From the NCBI GenBank assembly GCA_008694505.1, contig VZDJ01000346.1, positions 8,233,244 through 8,297,243 on the forward strand: a DNA stretch of 64,000 nt, given 5' to 3'. The notes beneath the pieces were generated by a model, which saw nothing but the letters and a program-made list of their open reading frames with translations, ran no database searches and had not been told where the DNA came from. Position numbers and translations under genes: made by a program. Positions 26,876 through 37,932 of the stretch are shown here, in pieces. Numbering within the stretch: position 1 is the first letter of the stretch; each line of letters starts with the position of its first letter. The stretch comes from Cyanoderma ruficeps (Eukaryota; Chordata; Aves; Passeriformes; Timaliidae).

Positions 26876-28890
26876 CCTTCTCCCTTATCTGTCCTTCCCC
26901 TCATATGCGCATACATATTCTTAGCCTTTTTTTCTGTAATTATCCTCCTTTCCTATTGCTCTGCTCCCACAAATCATAACTTAACATTATCTTTGTATTG
27001 CTGGAATAATTCATGTTATATTAGTAAAGATAATTTGTAATTTTTTTATATATAAGGATAATAATTAAGATAATAAGATGGAAAGTAGTTACATCAGGAT
27101 ATCTATATCCCATTAGAACTGGAATTTTGTTTCTGCTCAGCTTGGCTTATATTCAACCTGCTCTGATTTTGAAAGAATAAGCAACCCAAGCATATTCCTA
27201 TGCTTATGAATAAAGCTGTACTGTAGACTGCACAAGAATAAATCCAGGCAGTCATTTTTATTGTCATTAAAGAGCATTTTTATTCTATGCCAAAAAATGT
27301 TCTTGGTAATCTATGAAAGAGGCTTCTGAGTTAACGAGTGAAAACTGGTATCTTTCTCACCCCCTGCCTTGGCAGAAGTGCATGATGAGTGTTCGTCAGC
27401 AGAACTTGTTTAAAGGGCAGTCTACAGACAGACGTTTTTCCAATTGAGCCCTTGATTGGCCCACTTGGACGAGTGCAGTATGACATGACCTTTGATTATA
27501 CAGTCAAACACTACTTTTCCACCAAACATTTGCCTCATTCACTGCACAAGATGGATGACAGTGCGCTGGGAATTGAATAGGGTTTGGCAGTAAGGGAAAC
27601 TATTGATCTGAGGTGTCTCATCTTAGTAAAATGAGGGTGCCACTGCAGTCTGATGAGCATTCTTTGCCATCTTTAATCTTTCAAGCCAGGCATACAAACT
27701 CAACTAACAACCTCCCGGGTTTATTCATAGCCACAGGAATTTAAGATGAGCGGACACAATGATTGAAGCCATAGGTCTATCTAACTCTATGTTCTGTCTC
27801 TGACAGAGGTCAAAAGTAGATGCATATGGAATAGTTTAAGGACAAGAAAATGCCACCTGCAGTTATTCCCTGAACTGCAATGCTTTTGTGACTCAGATCT
27901 CCTACCTTGGAGGAGCCTTTAGTATACACATTAAAACTCTGTTGATTTCTTTTCATCAGCATCCCATCAAAGTCCTTTTAATCTTTTTCCATATACTGTC
28001 TTCTTCTGTGGCTTGTCTGATAGCTCACCTCACAGGCTTGGCTCGAAGCTGCCATGGGCTGGCTTCCTATGAATGGTCAGTCCCTATCCATTCTCATCGT
28101 GCAACTCATGCATGTGTCTCGTGTTTCTCATATTCTTTCAGAAAAGGATGCTGAGCAGAAGTCAGAGGACGTACCCAGGGTCCCAGAAAGCTTGTTGGAT
28201 GCCTAGAGGGCAGCCAGCCTTCACTTCTGCTGCTATTCATCATAGCTTGGCCTGCCCATCTGTGCCATTGTCAGATATAGACGTACTCTGTAATATTTCT
28301 GCTTCAGTGACTCTTGGAAAAAAAAAGACTTCTGATGGCTGGCGTAGATTTTAGGGAGCATTCAGTTTGAGTGTTTTTTTGGCTGAGTGGAGTGCTGCTG
28401 TAGACAACAGGATTTTCTCTCTGATGCAACCACAGAATTTCTCTGTGATGCTGAGCTAGTCAAGAAAACACATTAAACTTTCCCTAGATGGGTATTAATT
28501 ACATGTTTGAAATAATGACATTTGGAGAACTGCTGAGCACTCACAGCTGCAGTTCATTGAGAACAGTATTTTGTACATGCAAAGTGCTGCTTACTGCCAA
28601 CTTCCTTGAAAAATCAGTCCTTATCAGTCAGTGCAATTAGCAGATGCTTTTGACCTGTCCTTCTTTGTGTTCTGTTTTCCCTATTTCTAATGAAACACTT
28701 TTATCCCCCTGACTTGTCACAGTACTAGATTTCTAAATTCTCAGGCTCTGCCACACAAAGCATCATAGTCCAGCCCACTTAAATAGTTAACACATTCAGA
28801 GAGGATTTCCACCCTGCATTCAGAATGAGGTCAAAATCTCAACAATGACACAACAAGGTAATGCACAAGTACCTGAAGAATGTCATTTGA

Positions 28891-29170
28891 CAAGGGCATG
28901 TAGTGGTAGGACAAGAAGTAATGTACTAATAATAAACTAAAGGAGGCCAGGTTTAGATTAGATTAGATATAGGGAAGAAATTCTTTACTTGAAAAGGTTG
29001 CCTAGAGAAGTTGTGGATGTCCTATCCCTGACAGTGTTTAAGGCCAGGTTGGATGGGGCTTTGAGCAACCTGGTCTAGTGAAATGTGTCCCTGATCATGG
29101 CAAGGGGGTTGAATTACATGATCTTTAATCTTCTTTCCAACCCAAACTACTCTCTGATTGTGTGATTCTA
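28891..29170 (+). mobile_element. CR1 LINE 3'-end fragment
   Basis: It includes 'ggtttagattagattagat', 'gaagaaattctttact', 'aggccaggttggatggggct' and 'ttgagcaacctggtctagtg', then a GATTCTA-like tail. These are classic words of the avian CR1 3' region in sense orientation. It ends about 280 bp before the vWA1 exon acceptor and has no intact coding sequence. Confidence 0.88.
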
Positions 29171-29211
29171 TCTCACCATTCTACTGCCATTAGCCATTCT
29201 GGGCACTTACC

Positions 29212-29242
29212 TCACACACACGTGCGCACACACACACACACA
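29212..29242 (+). repeat. CA dinucleotide microsatellite
   Basis: An interrupted (CA)n array with a CGTGCG interruption lies about 200 bp upstream of the vWA1 exon. It is probably length-polymorphic. Confidence 0.85.
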
Positions 29243-29448
29243 AAAAAATACATATAACAATCAAGTATAAGACAGGTTTTGTTATTTACTGGAGAACAAA
29301 TTTATATTGCCAAAGTAGTCTTAATTGCAGTATCTCCTATTTTTCCTGAATTTTCACAGCACTTGCCAGAGTGTTTGTTTAGACAGTAAACCTGGACCTA
29401 TTTGCTTTTTGAAATTGTAAAGTATTTTTGTTTGCATTTTCCTTTTAG

Positions 29449-30018
29449 AAAACACTTGCAACAACAAACGTCTGGACCTTGTTTTCATCATTGACAGCTC
29501 TCGCAGTGTGCACCATTATGACTTTGAAAAAGTGAAGGAGTTCATTTTGACCATCCTGCAGTTTCTGGACATCAGCCCTGATGCCACACGTGTGGGCCTG
29601 ATCCAGTACGGCAGCACCGTCAAACAGGAGTTTTCCTTGAAGACCTTCAGACGGAAGCAGGATATCGAGAGAGCAGTGAGGAGGATGATGCACCTGGCCA
29701 CTGGCACCATGACTGGACTGGCCCTGCAGTATGCAGTGAACATCGCATTTTCAGAGACAGAGGGGGCTCGGCCTCTGAGGCAGAATGTGCCCCGAATTAT
29801 CATGATAGTGACAGATGGGAGGCCTCAGGATCCTGTGGCAGAGATTGCTGCTAAAGCACGGAACTCAGGAATCCTAATTTTTGCTATTGGAGTCGGAAGA
29901 GTGGATATGAACACTCTGAAGTCCATTGGGAGTGAACCACATGAAGAACACGTGTTTCTGGTTGCTAATTTCAGTCAGATTGAAACACTGACCTCTGCCT
30001 TCCAGACCAAACTTTGTG
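29449..30018 (+). CDS. MATN2: MATN2 exon 3: vWA1 domain
   Basis: This 570-nt exon (190 codons, phase 1-1) has an acceptor CCTTTTAG and a donor TGTG|GTAAGA. It encodes the complete first von Willebrand factor A domain between two cysteines (ENTCNNKR... and ...FQTKLC) that normally pair. MIDAS motifs are all present: DSSRS (about residues 58-62 from ATG 14926), the Thr in TGTMTG, and the Asp in VTDGRPQ. Matrilin vWA domains bind collagens and other matrix proteins and are needed for filament assembly. The sequence is very close to mammalian matrilin-2 over the whole domain (for example IGSEPHE and [14 protein letters not shown]), which is what identifies the gene. Confidence 0.97.
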
Positions 30019-31184
30019 GTAAGATTTTTATCTATAGAATTGAATACATAGATGAAAGTGAAACAGAAAAAAATATGCATTATAATTAAACTCTTTTTTT
30101 TTACATGAAACCTTTTCTGTTAGTACATTTGTATTGAAGGGAAATTAGTCAAACTACATCCAGAACAGCAGTCACACATGTGGGGAAAACTCATGCTACT
30201 GTTAAGTGCCATAAAATGTGATTTGTACAATTGTTTGTGGTCGTAAGGAGTTAGGCAAACACACATATTACGATTTTCCAATTTATTGCATAATAGCAAT
30301 AAATTTATGGTCTCTGCTATTTGAATATTAGATAAGTTTTTCATCCCTTCATTTTAAATGTGGTCTCCCTTAGTAGTGAAACTTTAAGCTGCTCAACAGT
30401 CTTTGAGTTATTTAAATAGTCTTGAGAGTCCATGGATTCCTCTTCCAAAGCTTACATTCTAATTCTATGTGAAGAATCATTTCTGTAAACGCTTTGTGAC
30501 TGGAAGTGAAACACAGACATAGCAGTTTTTGAATTCCATCTATTTTAAAAACAGAAAGTTAGGGAAAGCCGTTACAGTGATATTATTCATTCATACAATA
30601 AAGTAAATATTTTAATAGCTATTAGCTTACAACAGAGCTATCACTTCCATCTGCAATTCCCTGATAAGGAATTACTTTCTGCAAATATCATGTCATTATA
30701 ATTAGTTTTATTTTAATCTGTGTACTTAGAAGACTTTTCTATTTATTCCTGCAATAAATATGAAAGTATTTCATACAAATTTGGCATTAAGCTGATGTAT
30801 TTTCATTAGAATCCAGAAAAAGAATGCATGGTGAGATTAAATGGTCACTCATGTCTAGGGATGTTTTTGCCAGAAAAGAACTGTAGCTTATTGTAAGGAT
30901 AGTCTGGAGAATTTTCCTTACTTATCTTTTCCAAAATTGTTTCAAAGAGCAGCTGAACTGCCTCAGCACAAAGCACCAATAGAGACATTCATAAGATAAT
31001 AGATTTTTTCCCATTTCTTCCTTGCTATATTATTAGCTGGCCTAGTAGGATATATTTTAAAACAAAGAAAGCGTAAACTAATCATGGATTCAGGGTTTAA
31101 ATGGAATGCACAGCAAATGCTGATTTTTTAGGTTGTGTTTTAGAAACAAATCCAGTACAAATACCATTTACTTGGTTGGTGTGG

Positions 31185-31215
31185 TTTTGTTTGTTTGTTT
31201 GTTTGTTTGTTTGTT
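31185..31215 (+). repeat. (GTTT)n microsatellite
   Basis: About seven GTTT units in tandem, uninterrupted. Confidence 0.9.
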
Positions 31216-31845
31216 CTGACTGGGCAGTGTCCAGTATATTTATCAGAGTTTTTTAGCTCAGTTTGAATCAGACACGTGTTCCTTGGTAAAGCCACCTCCC
31301 CCCACTGCTGGTGGAGGACTACGGAGGTGACAAAGATAGTGGTCGTCTCCTACTCCCAGGAAATGCCTCCACAGGATTTGCTGTGCTGAGAATTCAAAGT
31401 GAGATCCTAAGACTTTTTTTAAAAACTCAGATTCATATTCAACAGATTTGAAGCTGTTAGATTCATGTGGATTTCAACATAAGGTACTAAATTGCAGATA
31501 GGATCCATAACATTTTATTTGCTCTTGATTGTGAATCAGCATTCAGCTTGCTGAATTTCAAGAGAGTAATCATAGCCTCTGCTTCTGAAAGCCTCTACAT
31601 TCCTCCAGGAAATGCGGTTAGTTTAAGTCCTCCCTGGTGTGAACCCAGAAGCAGTATCATTGTAGTTGAGTGGAACATCTGGACACCTTGTTTCTTTGCT
31701 AAAGCAATTGAAGGCACCCCTCTGGTCAGGTCCTCTGGAATGCTTCATGCTGTGGGAAACGACCTTGGGCCCTGAGCTGTCCTTGTGTCTGGATCACCCT
31801 TATGTCTGTGGGAATGTCTTCATGGTTCCTGTGATGACAAGAGAA

Positions 31846-31952
31846 AACCACGGCCAAACAGTGAAGCTCTGTGGGGAAAACAGAAAGTAAGCCAAATTAA
31901 CCACTACTTACTACTGGATGGGAGAGACTACTGAGTACCCGGGACCTATCTT
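31846..31952 (+). pseudogene. Possible 5S rRNA-derived fragment (pseudogene or SINE head)
   Basis: The segment 'ttactactggatgggagaga' near 31908 followed by 'ctgagtacccgggacct' resembles the 3' half of eukaryotic 5S rRNA (TTAGTACTTGGATGGGAGACC...GGGAATACCGGG). About 60 bp upstream, CCACGGCCAAAC resembles the 5' part (TACGGCCATACC), giving roughly the right overall spacing for a 120-nt 5S molecule. The middle is poorly matched. It could be a decayed 5S pseudogene, the head of a 5S-derived SINE, or chance. Confidence 0.35.
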
Positions 31953-34070
31953 CTCAGAAGAATCCCTGTAAACCAGATGTGCTCCATTCTGTTAAGTCAT
32001 AGATCCCCTACAGTTGCTGCCCCTGACTGCTAAAGGTCTGGGGATGTCAGAAGCACCAGTTGAAGCCAGGACCCCCTTTTATTACTAGTCAGCAAGGTAA
32101 AACAGAAACAAAGAGTATCCTGAGGGATCAGAGGAATTAAGAATAAGACAGGAGTTGAAAACTCAGAAAAATGTCAATGGAAATGAGAACAGAATCCAGG
32201 AAAGGAGATGGCGATTAGATGAAGTGTGAGAAAGATGGAACTTCGGATGCAGCAGTCAGGGCCAAATAAAGTTTTTATTATATTACTATGAAGTAGATAG
32301 TGGTGTCATCTCCATTTTGCATTGGAGGAATGGAGGCACAGAAATAGAGTTAAGTTTGTCAAAACCACCCACTAACTTTAAATATTTGATTCAGTGCAAT
32401 CCCTGGTATGATTTTCAGGCATTTAACATTTTTTGGACTAATACAAAATGTTATTCACAGCTCTACAGCCATCACTTGCATTCTTGCAAGTCCAGGTTCA
32501 GGTGTCTCTATCTGAACAGTTACAGTGTGAAGGCTGAAGTTTCCTTGAAGATAACTGATATTATTGTCTTGCCCAAAATCAAATAAGGACCCTGTGATAT
32601 GAGGATGAAATCTAATTCATAACAAGGCTTATGTTCAGATTCCTTAACTATGAGGTCACCCTTTCTATTCAGTCCCTTCCTTCAGCCCCTTCCTGTGATC
32701 ACCAAACACCTCCTGAAAGAGATGAGTTTGCTGAAATCATTTAGAGAGCAGATTCCACCACAGAAATTGGACTAATGACCAGAGTATCACTGCTTTGAAA
32801 TGGGTGCAAGAGAAACACTTCAGAATGTGTACACTATACTTGGGTGGTAGATGGGAAGATTGGAACAGACAGTAACAATGTACTCTCAGAAGGAACTTGG
32901 GTTATTGGGACTCCTGTCATTGATTGCTTTTATTTTCAGAATGACAGAAAGATGACAAGACAAGAAGTCAAAGTAGGTATGTGTTCACATAAATAAAAAA
33001 TACTTGAGAAGTTTTATTATGGGAGAAATTTGTGAGATCCAAGAAGCTGATCAAGAGATTAGGGAATTGTGGTGATTTGTGTGGTAGCAATAAATACCTA
33101 ACTCTTGTAACTTTTCCAAAGAGCAGATACATAGTATATATCTTAAAATCACATGTGGGTTTTTTCCACAAGTACCACACCTACCAGGTTAAGTTATTTA
33201 GCAGGCTTCTGTTGTGGCTTCTGGAAGATTACTGTTAATATCTATTCCATAAATTTTGAGCTTTGTCAACCTAGCACGTTAAGGAACACACCAATCCCTA
33301 ATTGCTGTTGAGCAAAATAGATCATTTCCCACACATGTTCTCTCAGAAGTAATTCACCTATATATTATAGAGATTACATACAAGCAATGCTGCACTGGAA
33401 AGAAAACATCAAGATTTCTTAATCCCCAGATACTGCTCTGGAGAAAAATAGTTCATCAGTGAATGTCACTGAATGGGCCTCCATTCTTTTTCACTTTCAT
33501 TTTCTGTCTGCTGCATTTTAATACTTGCTATTAGAGACATAAAATACAAACAGAACAAAAATAGAATCAGAAAGACTTACAGTCTGGAGTGTAGCTTGAC
33601 TCAGCTCCTGCTTAATGAATCTTGGAGATACATATCCTCAGTGTCATCATGTATTATTTGCACATTCCTCAATTTTAATTAAGCAAGCAAAATAGTCTCT
33701 TGATTAAGTTGTATTTTTAGTCATTCTTCTTTGTTATTGGGTGCTTTGTGGTGATTTTCTTCATGCAAGAAATTGAGTATCCTCTAAATTGGCTTACACT
33801 TAAATTTCACTTGTTTTTTTCCAAAGTTGATTATAATAGGTTTGTTTCATTGTCTTCCTAGGGCCACCAAAAATAGTTTTTCAGATATTCCTTTGTGTAT
33901 TTTTATTTTCTTAAGCTCTCATTTTTGTCTTTGCCAGCAACACTTAATTTGAAAATTTGAAGTTACTTTACTAAAATTTTATACAGCATTTTTTTCAGTG
34001 ATTACTTAATTATTTGTGACCACAAGTAATTAAGACCAGCAGCTAATAAAGTTTTCCTTTTTTCTTTCAG

Positions 34071-34193
34071 TGCCTCATATGTGCGGTATAGTTGAGCATC
34101 ACTGCGATCACTTCTGCATAAACACCCCTGGCTCCTACCTGTGCAGATGTAAACAAGGATACATTCTGAATGCTGACCAGAAGACTTGCAGCA
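34071..34193 (+). CDS. MATN2: MATN2 EGF1 exon
   Basis: The exon is 123 nt, phase 1-1, with acceptor TTTCTTTCAG and donor AGCA|GTATGT. It has six cysteines in matrilin EGF spacing, starting [12 protein letters not shown] and containing [12 protein letters not shown], which fits the Asp/Asn beta-hydroxylation pattern C-x-N-x4-Y-x-C-x-C. It matches mammalian EGF1, which also has an H-M-C start and C-I-N-x-P-G-S-Y. The donor is the least consensus of the array (GTATGT). Confidence 0.95.
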
Positions 34194-37100
34194 GTATGTT
34201 ATCTTTCTTTTCTCTTTCATACTCCCAAAAAGTGCTTGACATCACCTACCCTTTTTGTTGGGCTCATAAAGAACTGAGGTCAGTACTAAATTAATGATAA
34301 TCATCAGGATGTGTCTAGAAAAGGGAAGTTGTCATTCTTTTTCTTGCTTTGTGTAAGTGAAGTTCTTACAAATCTTTCTGAAATGCATCAAACTAAATTT
34401 TATACACAGCTCTGCAGAGGTACACTGTACCTATGTGAAATTGCATTCAAATGTTATTGGTATATTAAGTTCAACAATGAAACAACAACCAAATAAATAA
34501 CTTTATCATCTCAAATGAATGAATTTAGATACTTTACTAACTTGTCCGGCTAGCAACGATACTGACTGGTACAGAAAGGTGCAATAAACCCCATACTAGA
34601 AAACTAAAATAACCTGACATCCTGAAAAGTTCTTTCTAACTGCTGGAAATATAAGGAAATATAAGGGAAATATAGGGGTTTACAGCCTTTCAAAGAATGG
34701 TTTCAGAATTCTTGCTTATGCTCTCATTCCTTTCTTTAAAAGTGTTGACTTTTTTTTGGTTTTGAGTAATTGGCTGTGTAGTTTATAATAACAAACTTTA
34801 TTTCACTTTAATTTTGATCTTTGTGATCAGTATTTCGTTAGTTGATTTTAACTTGTTTCCTAGTAATTAACAGCAGTTTACATTAGAGGGAAATGCCAAA
34901 TTTTTTTCTGTATCCAGCTTATTTTAAATAAATTATATAATGCTATCTTTAATTACTTGTGGAAAATACACTTGCTAAAAATTCAAATTTTTATCACACA
35001 GCAGTGTACAGATTCAAATGAACATGCATGGATTCAAATTAAAGCTGCTAAACTGATTTTAGCCAGAAGAAAAGTTTTGGAAAACATCTTTTCAAGAAAC
35101 TATGGGAGACAGTCACCATGAGAGCATAGGATGTATCTCTTACAATTGATAACTTAGAACTAAGTTGAGAACTGCAGGCTCAAATCCTATTGTTGTGTTT
35201 GATGTTCTGTATCTCAGGAGAGTGCCATAAAACTACCAGGTATCTTGAGATCAGTGGATTCTTAGTATCTCTTGCTTGGAGCTGTGTTTAATATCAAATA
35301 CTAAGCACCGATCAAACAGTGAAGATGTGTGAATCAATTAAAAAAATAATTACAAGTATGAAAAATACTTTCTTTATTGTCTCTTCTTTTTACTCTGTTG
35401 CATTTCTACAGTTTTTCTGAGCCAGTAGTTCAGCATTTGAGCACTGCACTGCTTTCAATACAGGTTAATTTCCAAGAGTTTTGGAATTGTATGTAATTTT
35501 CCTGCTGGTGATCCATACACAGTAGCCCTCAATATGCTCCTTCTCTACCATTTTTCAAAGCCCTTTGCTGCATTGCTTTACCTTCTTTTTTAGCTGTTAT
35601 TTCTATTAGTTTTCCCCACTTACCTCTCACATGATTTCTTTGATTGTGTGCTGGCTTTGATCGTCAGTCAGATGATACCAGATTGCAGTTTGATCAACAT
35701 GAAAGGGAAATTAGTCCTTCAATGTGTTTGTAGCCTATGGTGTTTTTTACATCACCAAATTATACACTAATTTTAGCAATTAGCACTGGAAATCTTAGAG
35801 TCATCAAACTAGCCTTAAAAGTGCTAGGATGGTGCAAATCATTGGTGAAGAAGAGAGATGATGTAGTATCAGTTTAGAGAAGGTCAAACCATTATGTCCA
35901 AAACCCCCACAGAGGGAGGTAACAGATTTCATGAGGATAGGGAGCCAAGCCTGGACAAAGGGGACAGCTCATTTCTGGAGGTAGGGGAATCACAGTGAAA
36001 GAAAAATGCCCAGTCTGTGAGTATTTTGCCCACAAGTGCGCAGAGACAATGGATTCCTCACTTGACATCTAAGTAAAATAAATCTTCATCATGTTTATGT
36101 TAAGTAAAATACATGATCAACAAAACCAGATGTATTTATCTAAGGTTTGGATGTATTCGGGAGCTCTTCCATGAACAAATAATTTCCTTATATACATAAT
36201 TTTACACTTTCTGAGTTAAACAGTGCAGAAAAGATGAGTGCTATGTACCTAATGTTATACTCGCTTTTCATTCTTTTGTACCTAAACTTAGACTCTGTTT
36301 TTATTCTTCTTTCACTTTTTTTTCTAATGTTGTGAGAATATATGCTCTTAGTATAGTTCTTTAAAGCCCTTACCCAAATGGCTTCAATCAGCAATGAACT
36401 GACAACTTCGCTTCAGGCTGGGAAATGGTTTGTTTGTTCTACTTAAAATATTCTTACATTTGTCTAATTATTATGGTTTTGCATCTGTGAAAGGATGCTC
36501 CTTTCCTGTACCGTGGTCTAACTTTTCTAGAGAAGAGTATTTGTGTCAGATAATGGGTGTTCTGTAGTTATTACACTGTATTTGTTTGTTTAACTAATCT
36601 CTCCCATTCTTCTCTAGAGATGCTCGAATCTTACACTAATAAACAAAATAATACAAAAGAGGAATGTAGCTGAAACAAGCTGGAAAATTATCTATTTGTG
36701 GGTGTTTACACTGGAACAAAAGAGTTAAGCGACTGTTTATGTTGTTCATCATGCAGCTTGATATGAAGCAGACAGCTACAAAAGAAAATTTGTTTTTGCT
36801 TGGCTGATTTCCTCAAACATCTTCCAAAGGCCTATTTTGTAGCTGTAAATGACCATTATGTGTTGAGCAGTCTTTGAGCAACACAAAGTACTCTGCTTTC
36901 CAGAGCTTTCGCTGGGGAAACTTGGGGTTCTCATAAAGCTTTAGTCTGTTGAAAAGAAAGCCCAGTGTGCTTTATTTGGCTAGGTGCTGAACTGACCTCA
37001 TTTGTCATGGTATTTTTTTTTGAGATCTTTCGAATGGGAGGGGTAACTGGCTATGATATTTTGCGTAAAGCTGAAAAATTCTAAAACTCAGAAATTAAAT

Positions 37101-37809
37101 ATCCCCAAGTTTTTTGCCATTGTGTTTTCCTTTTCTTTCCCTTTCCAACCTCATCGTCATTTATCTGGTTATGCAAAAAAAACCCAAACAAAAATACACA
37201 AATAAACACTGTGGAGTCCTCCCATTCTAAGGAGGCTGGAATTTGATCTTACCTTGTGTTAACTCCTCCCTTGACCCAAACCCTAAACTCCACCCCTGCT
37301 CTGCCCTATAAAAACACCGCTGCCTTTGCCTGGACTTTTGTCTGCATCCCCCTCCCCGTCCCCAGGGGTAATAAATAGATTCTAGAGCTTAACAGAAGAG
37401 AGACCTGTCTTGTCTGTTCCACTGCTGTCATCAGCAGCTGCACCCTCCCTGGACCTGCTGAACTCAGTAGCTACGTGGTGCTACAAAACACAATTAATTT
37501 TCTTTTTCAAAATAAATCCCTGAAGAATGCCCTTTGAACTTTTTAGGGAAACATACATCAAGCAACTCTGCTAGGCACCATTGGTCCATTAATAGTCTTT
37601 GTTTTCAACTGAAGGACTCAGTGCCTCAGCTTTGAGTGACTGATCCTATTGGCTTTCACTGTTTGACAGAACATTGGCATGATCTGTGTTAAAATGAGTT
37701 CATCTCTAAAGAGCAGTCCATAGCTTCCTGAAATTTATTTTGAACTATAGTCTACCTGAGCATTGTAGAATGTCAAAAAATTTCATACTCATGCAATTAT
37801 GTGTTGTAG
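34194..37809 (+). other. MATN2: MATN2 intron 4
   Basis: This 3.6 kb intron lies between EGF1 and EGF2. It is AT-rich, with a well-preserved solo LTR (37210-37485) in the gene's own orientation about 325 bp upstream of the EGF2 acceptor. No other exon is supported. Confidence 0.6.
37210..37485 (+). mobile_element. Solo LTR of an endogenous retrovirus
   Basis: The element is 276 bp, begins TGTGGAGTCC and ends GTGGTGCTACA, giving TG...CA termini with short imperfect inverted ends. It is flanked by perfect 6-bp direct repeats AAACAC (37204-37209 and 37486-37491). A TATAAAA box lies at 37307-37313 and an AATAAA signal at 37370-37375, in the correct order for U3-R-U5. No gag, pol or env sequence lies on either side, so it is a recombined solo LTR. 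A 6-bp duplication is typical of class II (alpha/beta-like) avian elements. It is in sense orientation and could offer MATN2 a promoter or a premature polyadenylation site. Confidence 0.88.
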
Positions 37810-37932
37810 CTCAGGACCTTTGTGCTGTGGAGAAACATGCCTGTGAGCAGATTTGTGTGAACACACCTGGGTCCTACGTCTGTCAGTGTTATGAAGGGTA
37901 TGAGCTTGATGCAAATGGAAAGAGTTGTGTTG
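37810..37932 (+). CDS. MATN2: MATN2 EGF2 exon
   Basis: The exon is 123 nt, phase 1-1, with acceptor GTTGTAG and donor GTTG|GTGAGT. It encodes TQDLCAVEKHAC, CVNTPGSYVCQC and a final KSCV. Its six cysteines and QDLCA start match mammalian EGF2. Like EGF1 it has P-G-S-Y where later modules have D-D-S-Y. The G of the usual HGC motif is A here (HAC). Confidence 0.95.

Larger units (their letters stand above)
15053..29448 (+). other. MATN2: MATN2 intron 2
   Basis: This 14.4 kb intron separates the signal-peptide exon from the vWA1 exon. It contains a polypyrimidine tract (about 20625-20735), an 11-bp-arm hairpin near 24132, a 1.25 kb CR1 LINE fragment (25622-26875), a CR1 3' end (28891-29170) and a CA repeat (29212-29242). 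A 126-residue minus-strand frame at 22299-22679 has no recognisable domain. No other gene is supported. Confidence 0.6.
30019..34070 (+). other. MATN2: MATN2 intron 3
   Basis: This 4.05 kb intron lies between vWA1 and EGF1. It contains a GTTT microsatellite (31185-31215) and a possible 5S-rRNA-like fragment (31846-31952). The rest is AT-rich sequence in which I see no coding exon. Confidence 0.6.

Noticed and set aside
29212..29242. CA repeat as a CRISPR-like or regulatory array
   Set aside because: It is an ordinary dinucleotide microsatellite. No CRISPR array or other prokaryotic feature exists in this vertebrate window.
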